NCBI GenBank assembly: GCA_029582155.1
Contig: CM055908.1
Coordinates: 18,081,406 to 18,145,405 of the forward strand
Source of the DNA: Panopea generosa
Lineage: Eukaryota > Mollusca > Bivalvia > Adapedonta > Hiatellidae
DNA length: 64,000 bases
Reading direction: 5' to 3'
Position numbers and translations under genes: made by a program. The number at the start of each line of letters is the position of its first letter. Within the stretch, counting starts at the first letter, position 1. The notes below the pieces were generated by a model. That model saw only the letters and a program-made list of their open reading frames with translations, was not told where the DNA came from and searched no databases. Of the stretch, positions 55,201-59,206 are shown piece by piece.

Positions 55201-58200
55201 TCACGAGACCTTGATGTTGTCCTGTGGTCTAGCAGGTTCACGAGACATTGATGTTGTCCTGTGGTCTAGCAGGTTCACAAGACTTTGGTGTTGTTCTGTG
55301 GTCTAGCAGGCTCACGACACTTTGATTTTGTCCTGTGGTCTAGCAGGTTCACGAGACTTTGATGTTGTCCTGTGGTCTAGCAGGGTCATGAGACTTTGAT
55401 GTTGTCCTGTGGTCTAGCAGGTTTACGAGACTTTGGTGTTGTCCTGTGGTCTAGCAGGTTCATGAGACTTTGATGTTGTTCCTGTGGTCTAGCAGGCACA
55501 CGACACTTTGATGTTGTCCTGTGGTCTAGCAGGTTCACGAGACTTTGGTGTTGTCCTGTGGTCTAGCAGGTTCATGAGACTTTGATTTTGTCCTGCGGTC
55601 TAGCAGGTTCACGAGACTTTGGTGTTGTCCTGTGGTCTAGCAGGGTCATGAGACTTTGATGTTGTCCTGTGGTCTAGCAGGTTTACGAGACTTTGGTGTT
55701 GTCCTGTGGTCTAGCAGGTTCATGAGACTTTGATGTTGTTCCTGTGGTCTAGCAGGCACACGACACTTTGATGTTGTCCTGTGGTCTAGCAGGTTCACGA
55801 GACTTTGGTGTTGTCCTGTGGTCTAGCAGGTTCATGAGACTTTGATTTTGTCCTGTGGTCTAGCAGGTTCACGAGACCTTGGTGTTATCCTGTGGTCTAG
55901 CAGGTTCCCGAGACTTTGATTTTGTCCTGTGGTCTAGCAGGTTCACAAGACATTGATGTTGTCCTGTGGTCTAGCAGGTTCACGAGACTTTGATGTTGTC
56001 CTGTGGTCAAGCAGGTTCACGAGACTTTGATTTTGTCCTGTGGTCTAGCAGGTTCACAAGACTTTGATGTTGTCCTGTGGTCTTGCAGGTTCACGAGACA
56101 TTGATATTGTCCTGTGGTCTAGCAGGTTCACGATCCTTTGATTTTGTCCTGTGGTCTAGCAGGTTTACAAGACCTTGGTGTTATCCTGTGGTCTAGCAGG
56201 TTCACGAGACTTTGATTTTGTCCTGTGATCTAGCAGGTTCATGAGACTTTGATTTTGTCCTGTGGTCTAGCAGGTTCATGAGACTTTGATGTTGTCCTGT
56301 GGTCAAGCAGGTTCACCAGACCTTGGTGTTGTGCTGTGATCTAGCAGGTTCCTGAGACAAAGATTTTGTCCTGTGGTCTAGCAGGTTCACAATACTTTGA
56401 TGTTGTCCTGTAGTCTAGCAGGTTCATGAGACCTTGGTGTTGTCCTGTGGTCTAGCAGGTTCACAAGACTTTGATGTCCTGTGGTCTAGCAGGTTCACGA
56501 GACTTTGATTTTGTCCTGTGGTCTAGCAGGTTCACGAGACTTTGATGTTGTCCTGTGGTCTAGCAGGTTCACAAGACTTTGATTTTGTCCTGTGGTTTAG
56601 CAGGTTCACAAGTGTTTGATGTTGTCCTGTGGTCTAGCAGGTTCATGAGACATTGATGTTGTCCTGTGGTCTAGCAGGTCCACGAGACTTTGATTTTGTC
56701 CTGTGGTCTAGCAGGTTCATGAGACATTGATGTTGTCCTGTGGTCTAGCAGGTTCATGAGACTTTGATTTTGTCCTGTGGTCTAGCAGGTTCATGAGACT
56801 TTGATTTTGTCCTGTGGTCTAGCAGGTTCATGAGACATTGATGTTGTCCTGTGGTCTAGCAGGTTCACGAGACTTTGATTTTGTCCTGTGGTCTGGCAGG
56901 TTCACGAAACTTTGATTTTGTCCTGTGATCTAGCAAGCTCATGAGACTTTGATTTTGTCCTGTGGTCTGGCAGGTTCATGAAACCTTGATGTTGTCCTGT
57001 GGTTTAGCAGGTTCACGAGACTTTGATTTTGTCCTGTGGTCTGGCAGGTTCACGAAACTTTGATTTTGTCCTGTGATCTAGCAAGTTCATGAGACTTTGA
57101 TTTTGTCCTGTGGTCTGGCAGGTTCATGAAACCTTGATGTTGTCCTGTGGTTTAGCAGGTTCACGAGACTTTGATTTTGTCCTGTGGTCTGGCAGGTTCA
57201 TGAGACCTTGGTGTTGTCCTGTGGTTTAGCAGGTTCATGATACTTTGATTTTGTCCTGTGGTCTAGCAGGTTCACCTTTGCCTTCCAGTGACAGCTCTTG
57301 TTGAAGAAGTTGTCTTATTCCATCTTATGATATGCTGGTTTTTATTTCAGAAAATATAACATTGAAGAATTTCTTAAAGATGTTTTTTGGGAATGCTAAC
57401 TTTGCTGGTGCTCTTTGTGCATTTTTCCTTGACAACACGGTCCCAGGTACGTTCTTTTTTCCTAGCGTTGGTTACTATACAGTAACACTCACATAAAATT
57501 TTGGAATTAATCATTTCATGTTATGTAGTCTATCCATCCGTCTGTTTGTATCTGTGTCATTTCTATAATTTGCTGGATGAATATTATATTTATATTTATA
57601 CAAGTATGTACTTGAATTCAAATACAGCTGAGAGAGTAAACCATTTACATCAAGTCTTTTCCTTGATCACAGCATATGGAAAGCCAACAGGGCCAAAATT
57701 CCTCTTTTTAAGTGCTTAATTCTAAGTCCTTAATGCTTCAACTGAATATGCTTAATGTTTTAATCTTTACTACTGTTCCCTTATTCTAGATAATTTGTTC
57801 AAAATCATTCATGCCAAATGCCTGATTCTAAGTACTTGATTATCATTTGTATAGCTATACAATTTGTATACTGTTTTATTCCTTAATTTCTATTTCTTAG
57901 TTCTAAATGATAATTTCTTCATGACAACTGAATGAATTATTCTTAATATAATTTTAAATAGAAAATACCTCGGTGTTTATATTAATCTCTTAATTCTTGA
58001 TACGTAATGTGAAATGCTTATGCCACAGCGCCCTCCATTATCAAAGTATGAAAATGTAAGTTGCAATTAAATTGAGCTAAGATTCTTGCATCACACAATT
58101 CATAGCGAGTTCTATTTTTGTTCACAAAATAGAAATAGCAATTGATCCAGTAAAGCAGTCAAACCATATCACATCACATATGCATGCAATGGAGCAGCCA

Positions 58201-59206
58201 AAATGTACGATAGCATGGTTTACCAGGTATTCTTTACCAGCCAGAATGGACGACAAAACGAAAATAAGATGCTGTTGAGCTTTCAGTATGAGAAAAGCTG
58301 TTGATATGCTTGATTTGTACATTTCTATGTTTTATATGAATCCGTTTGTGTCATTAATTCCCAGGGGCATAGCTTGGTCATTTTAAAAGTGGAGACCTAG
58401 AATTTTTATTGGGGTCTAGGGTTATATATGCTGGACAGAAATTAAGTTTATATGTATGCAAATATATACTTGACATTTGTTTCTTTTACCATTGCGAGGT
58501 CCAAGCAGGTAGCACATCTGACAATCAATCCAGGGGTCCTCAGTTCAAATCCCTGTCCACACATAGTCTCTATGATGATTGATATACTAGTATGACATTG
58601 AGTCTCATTGTTATTCATCTCTCACTGCTGATTCAAGTGGTAAGACTATCAGTTTCCTATGGAGATAGGTAAGCACAGGTACAGGTTTACCATCCAGGAT
58701 TGTAGGATAGAGTGGTTATGATTAACTGATCATCTGTTAACCATCCCTTGCATAAAAACTGATGCTAAGTAGTCAATCAATCAAGGATTTTTCCATTTTG
58801 TGTTTTTGAGGGAGACTACATCCAAATGTACATGGATCTCAACAAACTTTTCTGCTGAAATTTTTGTCTTTTTGAAGACAAGTGATTGTTAGGCAGACAC
58901 ATAGCAATTAATTTGGAGCATGGGGCAGGCAATTGTTATTAGGCATTTTGTGTTAATATTACCTACTGTTTTCCAGGAACAAAGCAAGAAAGAGGTCTGC
59001 TTGCCTGGCACAACCCAACAGCAAATCTCTCCGACCACTCTGATTATTTGGAGAGTTCAAAGTTGTATACTCCATGGATGCCGGAAGAAATGCGAAAATC
59101 AAAGTTTTTAAAGTTTTTCCCATTTTTACCAGAACCAGAATTTTCACCCAAACCATCTGATACACATTTAGACAATATGGAAACAGATGATGTTGAAATT
59201 TTGTGA
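9541..59206 (+). CDS. SLC23: SLC23-family (NAT/NCS2) transporter, SLC23A1/2-like; 12-exon gene model
   Basis: Coding exons: 9541-9726, 19235-19392, 19877-19974, 31254-31348, 34978-35159, 38166-38286, 45862-46018, 46481-46734, 49126-49267, 50642-50773, 57351-57446, 58977-59206. All introns are GT-AG and all phases match, giving 616 residues; from memory, human SLC23A1/A2 have about 600-650. Family landmarks in order: 'RPPVHLILFFGFQ' before TM1, 'RLPLFQGAA' in TM3, 'IGPITIVPAVLLIGL' in TM5, 'DSVGDYFACAK' in TM8, 'RAPPPPRHAVNRG' after it, NAT signature 'GNIGAMGLTK' (408-417), 'LDNTVPGTKQERG' near the C-terminus. About 14 hydrophobic segments are expected, with both termini cytosolic. Family members move ascorbate or nucleobases across the plasma membrane, often with Na+. 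The substrate cannot be assigned here because Q63, D358 and G408 replace usual family residues. The gene spans 49.7 kb for 1.85 kb of coding sequence. No frameshift or internal stop was seen. Confidence 0.93.
9880..10095 (-). repeat. tRNA-derived SINE (family 2), minus strand
   Basis: Reading plus to minus: tail 'acatcgattgtgaaacaagt', body 'tctgggtagaatcggtact', then a degraded head ending 'gatctaccattagaccacgc', the reverse complement of a 'GCGTGGTCTAATGGTAGATC' box A. Confidence 0.65.
10290..10860. repeat. Dispersed repeat, two related blocks
   Basis: Two related segments of about 170 bp (near 10320 and 10610) share 'gtccgt', 'ttttgtagacgc' and 'caccaaactgaca/cacaatagttat'-like phrases. 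Frames here are short and featureless. Confidence 0.45.
11239..11540 (+). repeat. tRNA-derived SINE (family 3), full length
   Basis: A 74-nt tRNA-like head (11239-11312) has box A 'TGGTCTAGTGGTAGAGCG', a 5-bp anticodon stem TCCGC/GCGGA around loop CTCGCAT, and box B 'GGGTTCAATACCC'. A ~225-bp body follows ('tagaagcttcctcgcttgac', 'gttctaggtctggtcggccc', 'ttgttgaaagcgacgctaaa') and ends with '(CAA)n'. The body recurs at 31589. Confidence 0.8.
11545..12330. repeat. Dispersed repeat fragments in intron 1
   Basis: Contains 'ggggccatgtaagggcactc' and 'gggaccctgtaaagggcat', echoing 'ggggccctgtaaggggactt' at 5643. These are fragments of the same element family as 3865-6085. Confidence 0.4.
12850..13010 (+). 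repeat. tRNA-Leu/Ser-like SINE fragment
   Basis: 'GGCGCCTTCATGGCCGAGTAA' resembles the 5' end of a class II tRNA (box A TGGCCGAGT). 'acacatgtcatgttatata' follows, a phrase also found at 2125 and 13030, which marks another dispersed family. Confidence 0.4.
13297..13508 (-). repeat. Two tandem class II tRNA-like (Leu/Ser-type) SINE heads
   Basis: On the minus strand each copy (about 13297-13385 and 13419-13508) has box A 'TGGCCAAGTGG' or 'TGGCCGAGTG' and box B 'GGTACGAGTCCC' or 'GATTCGAGCCC' roughly 60 nt later. The spacing is longer than in class I tRNAs, as in tRNA-Leu or -Ser. Both are degraded and unlikely to be functional tRNAs. A poorer relative lies at 19615-19690. Confidence 0.55.
13873..14374 (-). 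repeat. Inverted partner of composite repeat 6451-6985
   Basis: Reverse-complemented, this contains in order 'gaggtatcggccatgaaaac', 'cttatgttttgccgagatac', 'tgtcatttgtttcccatcct', 'acatcgtcggacccggttag' (SINE box A) and the SINE 3' body. The order is the same as in the upstream copy. Exon 1 lies between the two. Confidence 0.8.
14684..14756 (-). repeat. tRNA-like sequence (pseudogene or SINE head)
   Basis: The minus strand reads 'CATAGCACAATGGTTATAGC' (box A-like), then 'GGGTTCGAATCTCGTGACAAG' (box B-like). The anticodon stem is unclear, so no isotype is proposed. Confidence 0.4.
14760..16290. other. Intron 1 sequence, nothing recognised
   Basis: AT-rich. Short frames (such as minus 15239-15535) show no family features. 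Confidence 0.4.
16291..19234 (+). repeat. 55-bp minisatellite, about 53 units, ending at the exon 2 acceptor
   Basis: Consensus phrases of the unit are 'attactgttgttattaatg', 'tgtaacgctgttattatcgc' and 'tccagcaatatcagat'. Starts are 55 bp apart in clean stretches (17881 to 17936). The last two units are altered: one lacks about 14 bp, and the final one reads 'ttattattgcttcag|caagc', which is the real acceptor and start of exon 2. Each complete unit therefore carries a 'gctccag|caatatc' splice-acceptor look-alike. Confidence 0.95.
19235..19392 (+). CDS. SLC23: SLC23-like exon 2 (aa 63-115, TM1-TM2)
   Basis: Acceptor TTGCTTCAG|CAAGCT, donor CAG|GTATGT; enters in phase 0 and leaves in phase 2. 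It encodes the rest of TM1 and TM2, with 'FMTGFTTLLMVTLGVR' matching the family segment before 'LPLFQ'. The acceptor and the first bases of the exon are the last, diverged copy of the 55-bp minisatellite that fills the end of intron 1. Residue 63 is Gln where most family members have the His of the TM1 'QH' pair. Confidence 0.9.
19877..19974 (+). CDS. SLC23: SLC23-like exon 3 (aa 115-148, TM3)
   Basis: Acceptor TATGCTTCAG|ACTTCC, donor CAG|GTAAAG; phase 2 in, phase 1 out. It encodes 'RLPLFQGAAIEYLSPLLLL', which corresponds to the very conserved RLPLFQ(A)SAF segment of TM3, and then the start of the large extracellular loop. The preceding intron is only 484 bp. Confidence 0.92.
20022..21635 (+). 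repeat. Dispersed element with internal ~165-175-bp tandem units rich in AGGTCA (copy A)
   Basis: It starts after a C-rich run with 'tttttggggtggcatatagt' and 'cagtccgtccttccatcc'. It then repeats a unit containing 'catgcatagatggatttta', 'atgatcaacataacatga', 'cgtgtcgcgagtaagacc', 'cctcaaaggtcaaggtcac' and 'ttcgtgtccggcctgtaac'. It ends near 'gtggcgggcatgcgacact' and 'accagtgacatttcttg'. A second copy with the same end is at 46787-48560. Confidence 0.85.
21718..22400 (+). repeat. 31-bp minisatellite, about 22 units
   Basis: Unit: 'cactgtcaataagtgtatac' followed by 'ttacactaaca', with many 1-2 base variants. The core 'agtgtatacttacact' is an imperfect inverted repeat, so units can fold. Confidence 0.9.
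22401..24735. other. Intron 3 sequence, possibly degraded retroelement
   Basis: Between about 22560 and 23340 the sequence is relatively GA-rich, unlike its surroundings. It contains broken frames with Lys/Arg/Asn-rich translations, e.g. near 23112-23330. This could be a decayed LINE ORF1 or gag-like region, but no motif supports that. Nothing was recognised in the rest. Confidence 0.25.
24736..24923. repeat. (ATTC)n and (AT)n microsatellites
   Basis: An 'attcattcattc' run lies at about 24736-24770. An uninterrupted (TA)n of about 54 nt lies at 24870-24923. Confidence 0.95.
25385..25645 (+). pseudogene. LINE reverse-transcriptase C-terminal fragment (broken)
   Basis: A frame from 25419 to the TGA at 25596 encodes 'RYCLCCNASDIEDKYHF', then 'KSICICPRFNDLRKFYKKK'. 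The pattern C-x-C-C ... D-K-Y-H-F ... C-P-x-F-x-x-L-R is typical of the C-terminal cysteine/histidine segment of invertebrate LINE pol proteins. The preceding 'SKMRLSLHI' is in another frame, indicating a frameshift. No polymerase core was found, so this is a 5'-truncated relic. Confidence 0.55.
26065..26095. repeat. (AT)n microsatellite
   Basis: Short (TA)n run just upstream of the TTAA MITE. Confidence 0.9.
26143..26350. mobile_element. MITE family 1 (TTAA-flanked), copy 1
   Basis: The ends are 'CCCTTTACTCCATAGATACG' and the reverse complement of a similar 'CCCTTAACTCCATATATACG'. TTAA lies on both sides (26139-26142, 26351-26354). A long internal hairpin pairs 'cagtgcaggaagagttcgga' and 'ttgctcgt' with 'acgagcaatctgaacacttc' and 'ctgcactg'. 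A TTAA target with CCC-starting ends points to a piggyBac-type non-autonomous element. Other copies: 49482, 61853, 62823. Confidence 0.85.
26582..26770 (+). repeat. tRNA-derived SINE (family 2)
   Basis: 'gggtcatgagttcgatcctc' (box B) is followed by 'ccttgagcaagatactttt', 'ccgcatatgctaagtactgg', 'aggaagacttgaattgagcg' and the tail 'cacaatcgaagtaaaataaa'. The 5' head is shortened. Confidence 0.75.
26771..28570. other. Intron 3 sequence, nothing firmly recognised
   Basis: A short (CT)n lies near 27030-27048. Two similar segments at about 28060-28080 and 28150-28190 share 'gcgatttyattggctaagraag'-like sequence. Short frames on both strands (27581-27971) overlap one another and lack features. Confidence 0.35.
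28576..28674. repeat. About 99-bp near-perfect palindrome
   Basis: The left arm runs from 'ttagaatatgcatgttaagg' to 'ggttttgtcaataac'. The right arm from 'attattgacaaaaccattaa' to 'cacgcatattctaa' is its reverse complement with few mismatches, around a centre of only ~6 nt. Confidence 0.85.
28680..29750. other. Intron 3 sequence with dispersed repeat fragment near 29050-29230
   Basis: 'actcatggagtcatggccct' and 'gtaactccaaagctgtggcc' resemble each other and look like pieces of a dispersed repeat. Nothing else was recognised. Confidence 0.3.
29757..29798. repeat. (TTTC)n microsatellite
   Basis: About ten uninterrupted TTTC units. On the minus strand it translates as a KKERKKER run, which is an artefact. 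Confidence 0.95.
29800..31250. other. End of intron 3, nothing recognised except simple repeats
   Basis: AT-rich with the C tract noted separately and a (GTGC)-like patch at 30765-30795. No frame or repeat family was recognised. Confidence 0.35.
30550..30608. repeat. Poly-C tract and (ATTT)n
   Basis: A C run of about 16 nt near 30553-30569 is followed by 'ttatttatttatttattta'. Another similar C-rich tract lies at 20025-20036. Confidence 0.85.
31254..31348 (+). CDS. SLC23: SLC23-like exon 4 (aa 148-179, extracellular loop)
   Basis: Acceptor TATTTAAAG|GTGCTG, donor TCG|GTAAGC; phase 1 in, phase 0 out. It encodes the loop between TM3 and TM4. N158-T-T is an N-glycosylation sequon, as is common in this loop in the family, and 'DDREHIMSAVTS' leads into TM4. 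This is the least conserved exon and is placed mainly by phase and position. The joined 'S|LQGSLMVAG' across to exon 5 matches the family's IQGA.. segment. Confidence 0.8.
31733..31772. repeat. 40-bp palindrome
   Basis: 'TTATTTGTGATATATATA' faces 'TATATATATCACAAATAA'; the arms are nearly perfect. Confidence 0.85.
31852..32323. mobile_element. MITE family 2 (TTAA-flanked), copy 1, 472 bp
   Basis: Perfect 16-bp terminal inverted repeats 'AGGGATTATATTGGCA' / 'TGCCAATATAATCCCT' lie between TTAA at 31848-31851 and TTAA at 32324-32327. The interior, e.g. 'cgtgaagactcgttcccaat' and 'gtttacggagttcaat', matches the copy at 40667-41138, and both copies are 472 bp. No transposase is present. Piggybac-type mobilisation is inferred from the TTAA. 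Confidence 0.88.
32470..32779 (+). repeat. tRNA-derived SINE (family 1), full length
   Basis: Head 'CCGGGTCCGATTAGCTCAGTC', box B 'AAGTTCGAATCCCC', complete body, and tail 'caatcaatcaattaatc'. Almost identical to the copies at 8342 and 47847. Confidence 0.9.
32796..33040. repeat. Dispersed repeat, about 245 bp, partner at 41553-41800
   Basis: Shares with the partner 'cctgatatctcc', 'tgtcccacaattcata', 'aaactttcagtt', 'ctgaccaatcaacgtgctca' and 'aacattgctat.taacg..cc.aatcgggaga'. Non-coding. Confidence 0.8.
33041..34060. other. Intron 4 sequence, nothing recognised
   Basis: AT-rich. Two overlapping short frames at 33167-33468 have no features. Confidence 0.35.
34065..34420 (+). repeat. Irregular 18-26-bp minisatellite
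   Basis: Units alternate 'gaacttacatgagatat' with an optional 'gaactatat' insert, giving mixed spacing of 17-26 bp. Confidence 0.9.
34522..34755. mobile_element. Foldback/MITE-like element with ~50-bp inverted ends
   Basis: The left end 'GGCCCCAGTTTCACTGAACA' plus 'TCTCAACTTGAGATTTTCCT' is matched in reverse complement by the right end 'AGGAAAATCTCAGGTTGAGA' plus 'TGTTTAGTGAAACTGGGTCC'. Total length is 234 bp with an AT-rich centre. Confidence 0.8.
34978..35159 (+). CDS. SLC23: SLC23-like exon 5 (aa 180-240, TM4-TM6)
   Basis: Acceptor TTTCTTTTCAG|CTTCAG, donor CAT|GTATGT; phase 0 in, phase 2 out. It encodes 'LQGSLMVAGAIHTFVGATGL', then 'LRFIGPITIVPAVLLIGLYM', the well-conserved TM4-TM5 block, and the start of TM6. 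The open frame runs on past the donor, but family similarity stops there and exon 6 restores it. Confidence 0.92.
35402..35486. repeat. About 85-bp imperfect palindrome
   Basis: 'gaagcttccatactctacgt' faces 'acatagagtatggaggctta', and the outer flanks 'ttaaaagcagatt' and 'gatctgattttaa' also pair. Confidence 0.8.
35530..37115. repeat. 42-bp minisatellite in intron 5, about 38 units, open in several frames
   Basis: Unit: 'ttgccctttacattcagccc' then 'ggtgcttgcgttcaaattgggt'-type sequence. The period is exactly 14 codons, and most units have no stop in any + frame. The + strand gives 'GLPFTFSPVLAFKL' repeats and two other open frames; the minus strand gives 'NVKGKPNFNASTGL' repeats (e.g. minus 36200-36766). 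The array lies wholly inside an intron and has no gene-like start, so it is treated as non-coding. Confidence 0.95.
37120..38160. other. Rest of intron 5, with family 2 SINE tail near 37708-37765
   Basis: 'tttacatcgattgttaaaca' and 'agttcttacaacttatacat' match the reversed tail of family 2 SINEs. Nothing else was recognised. Confidence 0.4.
38166..38286 (+). CDS. SLC23: SLC23-like exon 6 (aa 240-280, TM6 and following loop)
   Basis: Acceptor AATTCCTTTCAG|AACGG, donor GCT|GTAAGT; phase 2 in, phase 0 out. It encodes 'ITAVVTFVFSVYLARVKTPI', then 'PVWTRSKGFRIIWYPFHQVF'. This matches the family pattern of TM6, a 'P-[IL]-P' loop, 'x-x-K-G' and an aromatic-rich run before TM7. The frame is short and was found by phase and family similarity. 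Confidence 0.9.
38457..38513 (+). repeat. 57-bp segment duplicated at 39638-39693
   Basis: 'acaacacgtggatatgcaca' and 'tgtaccgcagacagg', then 'gtgactcaacgtat', occur in both places with only a small insertion in the second. The surrounding DNA is unrelated. Confidence 0.85.
39499..39616. repeat. About 118-bp near-palindrome (foldback)
   Basis: The left arm 'ttatgcatgtttaaggaatg' plus 'tcgaatcacgcataaatc' pairs with the right arm 'gatttgtgcgtgattcgaca' plus 'ttctttacacatgcataa'. The spacer is about 25 nt ('tgacataggtccttcggac'). Confidence 0.85.
39990..40650. repeat. Possible reversed LINE 3' end, degraded
   Basis: 'agattcaagattcaaattct' and 'ttattcagtaattt' resemble the reversed terminal repeats and tail of CR1/L2-type elements. 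No protein-level support was found. The region directly precedes a MITE family 2 copy. Confidence 0.25.
40667..41138. mobile_element. MITE family 2 (TTAA-flanked), copy 2, 472 bp
   Basis: Ends 'AGGGATTATATTTGCA' / 'TGCCAATATAATCCCT' (one mismatch), with TTAA at 40663-40666 and 41139-41142. The interior is collinear with copy 1. Confidence 0.88.
41553..41800. repeat. Dispersed repeat, partner of 32796-33040
   Basis: Collinear with the partner along its length ('ctgtcccacaattcata', 'ctgaccaatcaacgtgctca', 'gggagagctgggtcc'). Like the partner, it lies a few hundred bp downstream of a MITE family 2 copy. Confidence 0.8.
42199..42574. repeat. Inverted repeat with ~180-bp imperfect arms
   Basis: Left arm phrases 'gggcgggaacccacgtcacg', 'taaatacggtgtctgaacgt' and 'gaccgtctggatattagagg' appear reverse-complemented in the right arm ('ctaaatacggcatcggaact', 'gaccatctgggtattaaagg'), with frequent mismatches. 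Minus 42114-42350 and plus 42365-42583 encode similar peptides ending 'SARDVGSRPC' and 'GVRDVGSPLC'. Confidence 0.75.
42590..43118. other. Intron 6 sequence, nothing recognised
   Basis: AT-rich. No frame or repeat structure was noted. Confidence 0.35.
43119..43285 (+). repeat. tRNA-derived SINE (family 2), degraded
   Basis: 'ggtcgtttgattcccggtca' (box B) is followed by 'tgtccttgggcaaggaactt' and 'gtgcttagtactggtgctac', the family 2 body order. Confidence 0.6.
43290..44184. other. Intron 6 sequence, nothing recognised
   Basis: AT-rich. Overlapping short frames at 43280-43686 on both strands have no features. Confidence 0.35.
44185..45861 (+). repeat. About 74-bp minisatellite, about 22 units, ending at the exon 7 acceptor
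   Basis: Unit: 'atactgtggggaatgaaagt', 'ttccaatccttctctataca', 'agtccttgttttaactaata' and 'tcatgttgttacag'. The last unit starts at 45788 and the next start, 74 bp on, is 45862, the first base of exon 7 ('atactgctaggaatcattg'). Within the array a ~262-bp block (44899-45160) is repeated almost exactly at 45161-45422. Confidence 0.95.
45862..46018 (+). CDS. SLC23: SLC23-like exon 7 (aa 281-333, TM7 and loop)
   Basis: Acceptor GTTGTTTCAG|ATACTG, donor CAG|GTATGT; phase 0 in, phase 1 out. It encodes TM7 'ILLGIIVGIIACIIITI', then the loop 'FRTRIDARADVIDKANWFYF' and 'PYPG'. This matches the family's '..R.DAR...L..APWF..PYP' stretch before TM8. The acceptor and first ~15 bases are in register with the 74-bp minisatellite upstream. 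Confidence 0.93.
46170..46260. repeat. (AT)n microsatellite in intron 7
   Basis: About 90 nt of AT repeats, interrupted by 'acatgt'. Confidence 0.95.
46481..46734 (+). CDS. SLC23: SLC23-like exon 8 (aa 333-417, TM8-TM10, NAT signature)
   Basis: Acceptor TATATTTTTAG|GTCAG, donor AAG|GTAGGT; phase 1 in, phase 0 out. This is the most diagnostic exon. TM8 ends 'SILDSVGDYFACAKACRA' (355-372), followed by PPPPRHAVNRG (373-383), 'LAVEGLCSFISGAVGCG' and the NAT signature 'GNIGAMGLTK' (408-417). The usual signature starts with Q, E or P; here it is G408. The TM8 acidic residue is D358 where SVCT proteins have Glu. Confidence 0.96.
46787..48560 (+). repeat. AGGTCA-rich dispersed element, copy B, interrupted by a SINE
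   Basis: It starts 'ctggcaaaaaaattgctggc', runs through units with 'catgcatagatggatttcat', 'gatcaacataacatgacgac' and 'ctcaaaggtcaaggtcacac', and ends 'ggcgggcatgcaatacttac'. Copy A ends the same way. A family 1 SINE occupies 47847-48119. Confidence 0.85.
47847..48119 (-). repeat. tRNA-derived SINE (family 1), minus strand, with target-site duplication
   Basis: Minus-strand head 'GGGCCCGATTAGCTCAGTCGG', box B 'GAGTTCGAATCCCC', full body and tail. 'TTGAGATT' flanks both sides (about 47838 and 48123), as expected for L1-type insertion into the AGGTCA element. Confidence 0.92.
48755..49005 (+). repeat. tRNA-derived SINE (family 1), diverged
   Basis: 'agactatcaatcaaggtcat', 'ttgattgatatacgaaattg' and 'gtctcattgtcattcgtctc' match the family with many changes. 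The 5' box A part is lost. Confidence 0.75.
49126..49267 (+). CDS. SLC23: SLC23-like exon 9 (aa 418-465, TM11-TM12)
   Basis: Acceptor CTTCTGCAG|GTTGCC, donor TAG|GTAAGA; phase 0 in, phase 1 out. It encodes 'VASRWVFITVGILYMLFGIL', then 'GKFSAIFITIPEPVLGGALI'. This matches the family pattern 'V.SR.V...G...L..G..GKF.A.F..IP.PV.GG'. Confidence 0.95.
49482..49704. mobile_element. MITE family 1 (TTAA-flanked), copy 2
   Basis: Starts 'CCCTTTACTCCATAGATACG', ends 'CTATATGAAGTAAAGGG'; TTAA at 49478-49481 and 49705-49708. Same internal hairpin as copy 1. Confidence 0.88.
50371..50610. repeat. Dispersed repeat fragment in intron 9
   Basis: GC-richer stretch 'cccccggtggcggcggtgtt' followed by 'gaaactttgcatgtgtgttc' and 'agacaagaaccataactctg'. 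The last phrase is shared with the 36-bp array near 400. It reads as a dispersed repeat, not an exon. Confidence 0.4.
50642..50773 (+). CDS. SLC23: SLC23-like exon 10 (aa 465-509, TM12-TM13)
   Basis: Acceptor TTATATTTCAG|GTGTG, donor CAG|GTAATG; phase 1 in, phase 1 out. It encodes 'GVILSNLGEISLTSTRNMAI', then 'LGLSILVGIMVPYFIETYP'. The 'SNL......SRN..ILG.S...G...P' pattern is typical of SLC23 and related NAT proteins. Confidence 0.95.
50780..51329. other. Intron 10 start, nothing recognised
   Basis: AT-rich sequence without features. Confidence 0.35.
51330..51470 (-). repeat. tRNA-derived SINE (family 2), minus, head partly duplicated
   Basis: 'cttcctgggtagaaccagta' is the reversed family 2 body. 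'tggatcaaacccacaacctc' occurs twice (51362 and 51401), so the box B region is locally duplicated. Confidence 0.6.
51485..52200 (+). repeat. 20-bp minisatellite, about 35 units
   Basis: Unit 'ccataaccatatgtcaaaca', almost perfectly periodic: the 60-base lines hold three units each from 51541 to 51960. Confidence 0.95.
52470..57280 (+). repeat. 37-bp minisatellite, about 130 units, with higher-order structure
   Basis: Unit: 'ggttcacgagactttgatgt' then 'tgtcctgtggtctagca'. Successive starts are 37 bp apart (52501, 52538). Marker variants such as 'cccggggtgtagcaggctca' occur at 52781 and 54925, 2144 bp apart, with the same order of following variants. It ends 70 bp before exon 11. Confidence 0.97.
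57351..57446 (+). CDS. SLC23: SLC23-like exon 11 (aa 509-541, TM14)
   Basis: Acceptor TTTTTATTTCAG|AAAAT, donor CAG|GTACGT; phase 1 in, phase 1 out. It encodes 'NITLKNFLKMFFGNANFAG', then 'ALCAFFLDNTVPG'. The 'FLDNT[IV]PG' motif at the end of the last membrane segment is a strong SLC23 marker. Confidence 0.95.
57450..58490. other. Intron 11, nothing recognised
   Basis: AT-rich with repeated 'cttaattctaagt'-like words at 57715-57850. No genes. Confidence 0.35.
58493..58790 (+). repeat. tRNA-derived SINE (family 1), diverged
   Basis: 'ctgacaatcaatccaggggt', 'cagttcaaatccctgtccac', 'atgatgattgatatacta' and the tail 'agtcaatcaatcaag' match family 1. Box A is degraded. Confidence 0.8.
58977..59206 (+). 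CDS. SLC23: SLC23-like exon 12 (aa 541-616, C-terminal tail and stop)
   Basis: Acceptor TACTGTTTTCCAG|GAACA; phase 1 in, ends at TGA 59204-59206. 'GTKQERGLLAWHNP' continues the family 'GT..ERG...W' motif. The rest is a cytosolic tail with 'KFLKFFPFLPEPEFSPKP', similar in kind to the 'YLP' region of vertebrate members, and ends 'DDVEIL'. The last residues could be a C-terminal sorting or PDZ-type ligand, but that is speculative. Confidence 0.9.
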
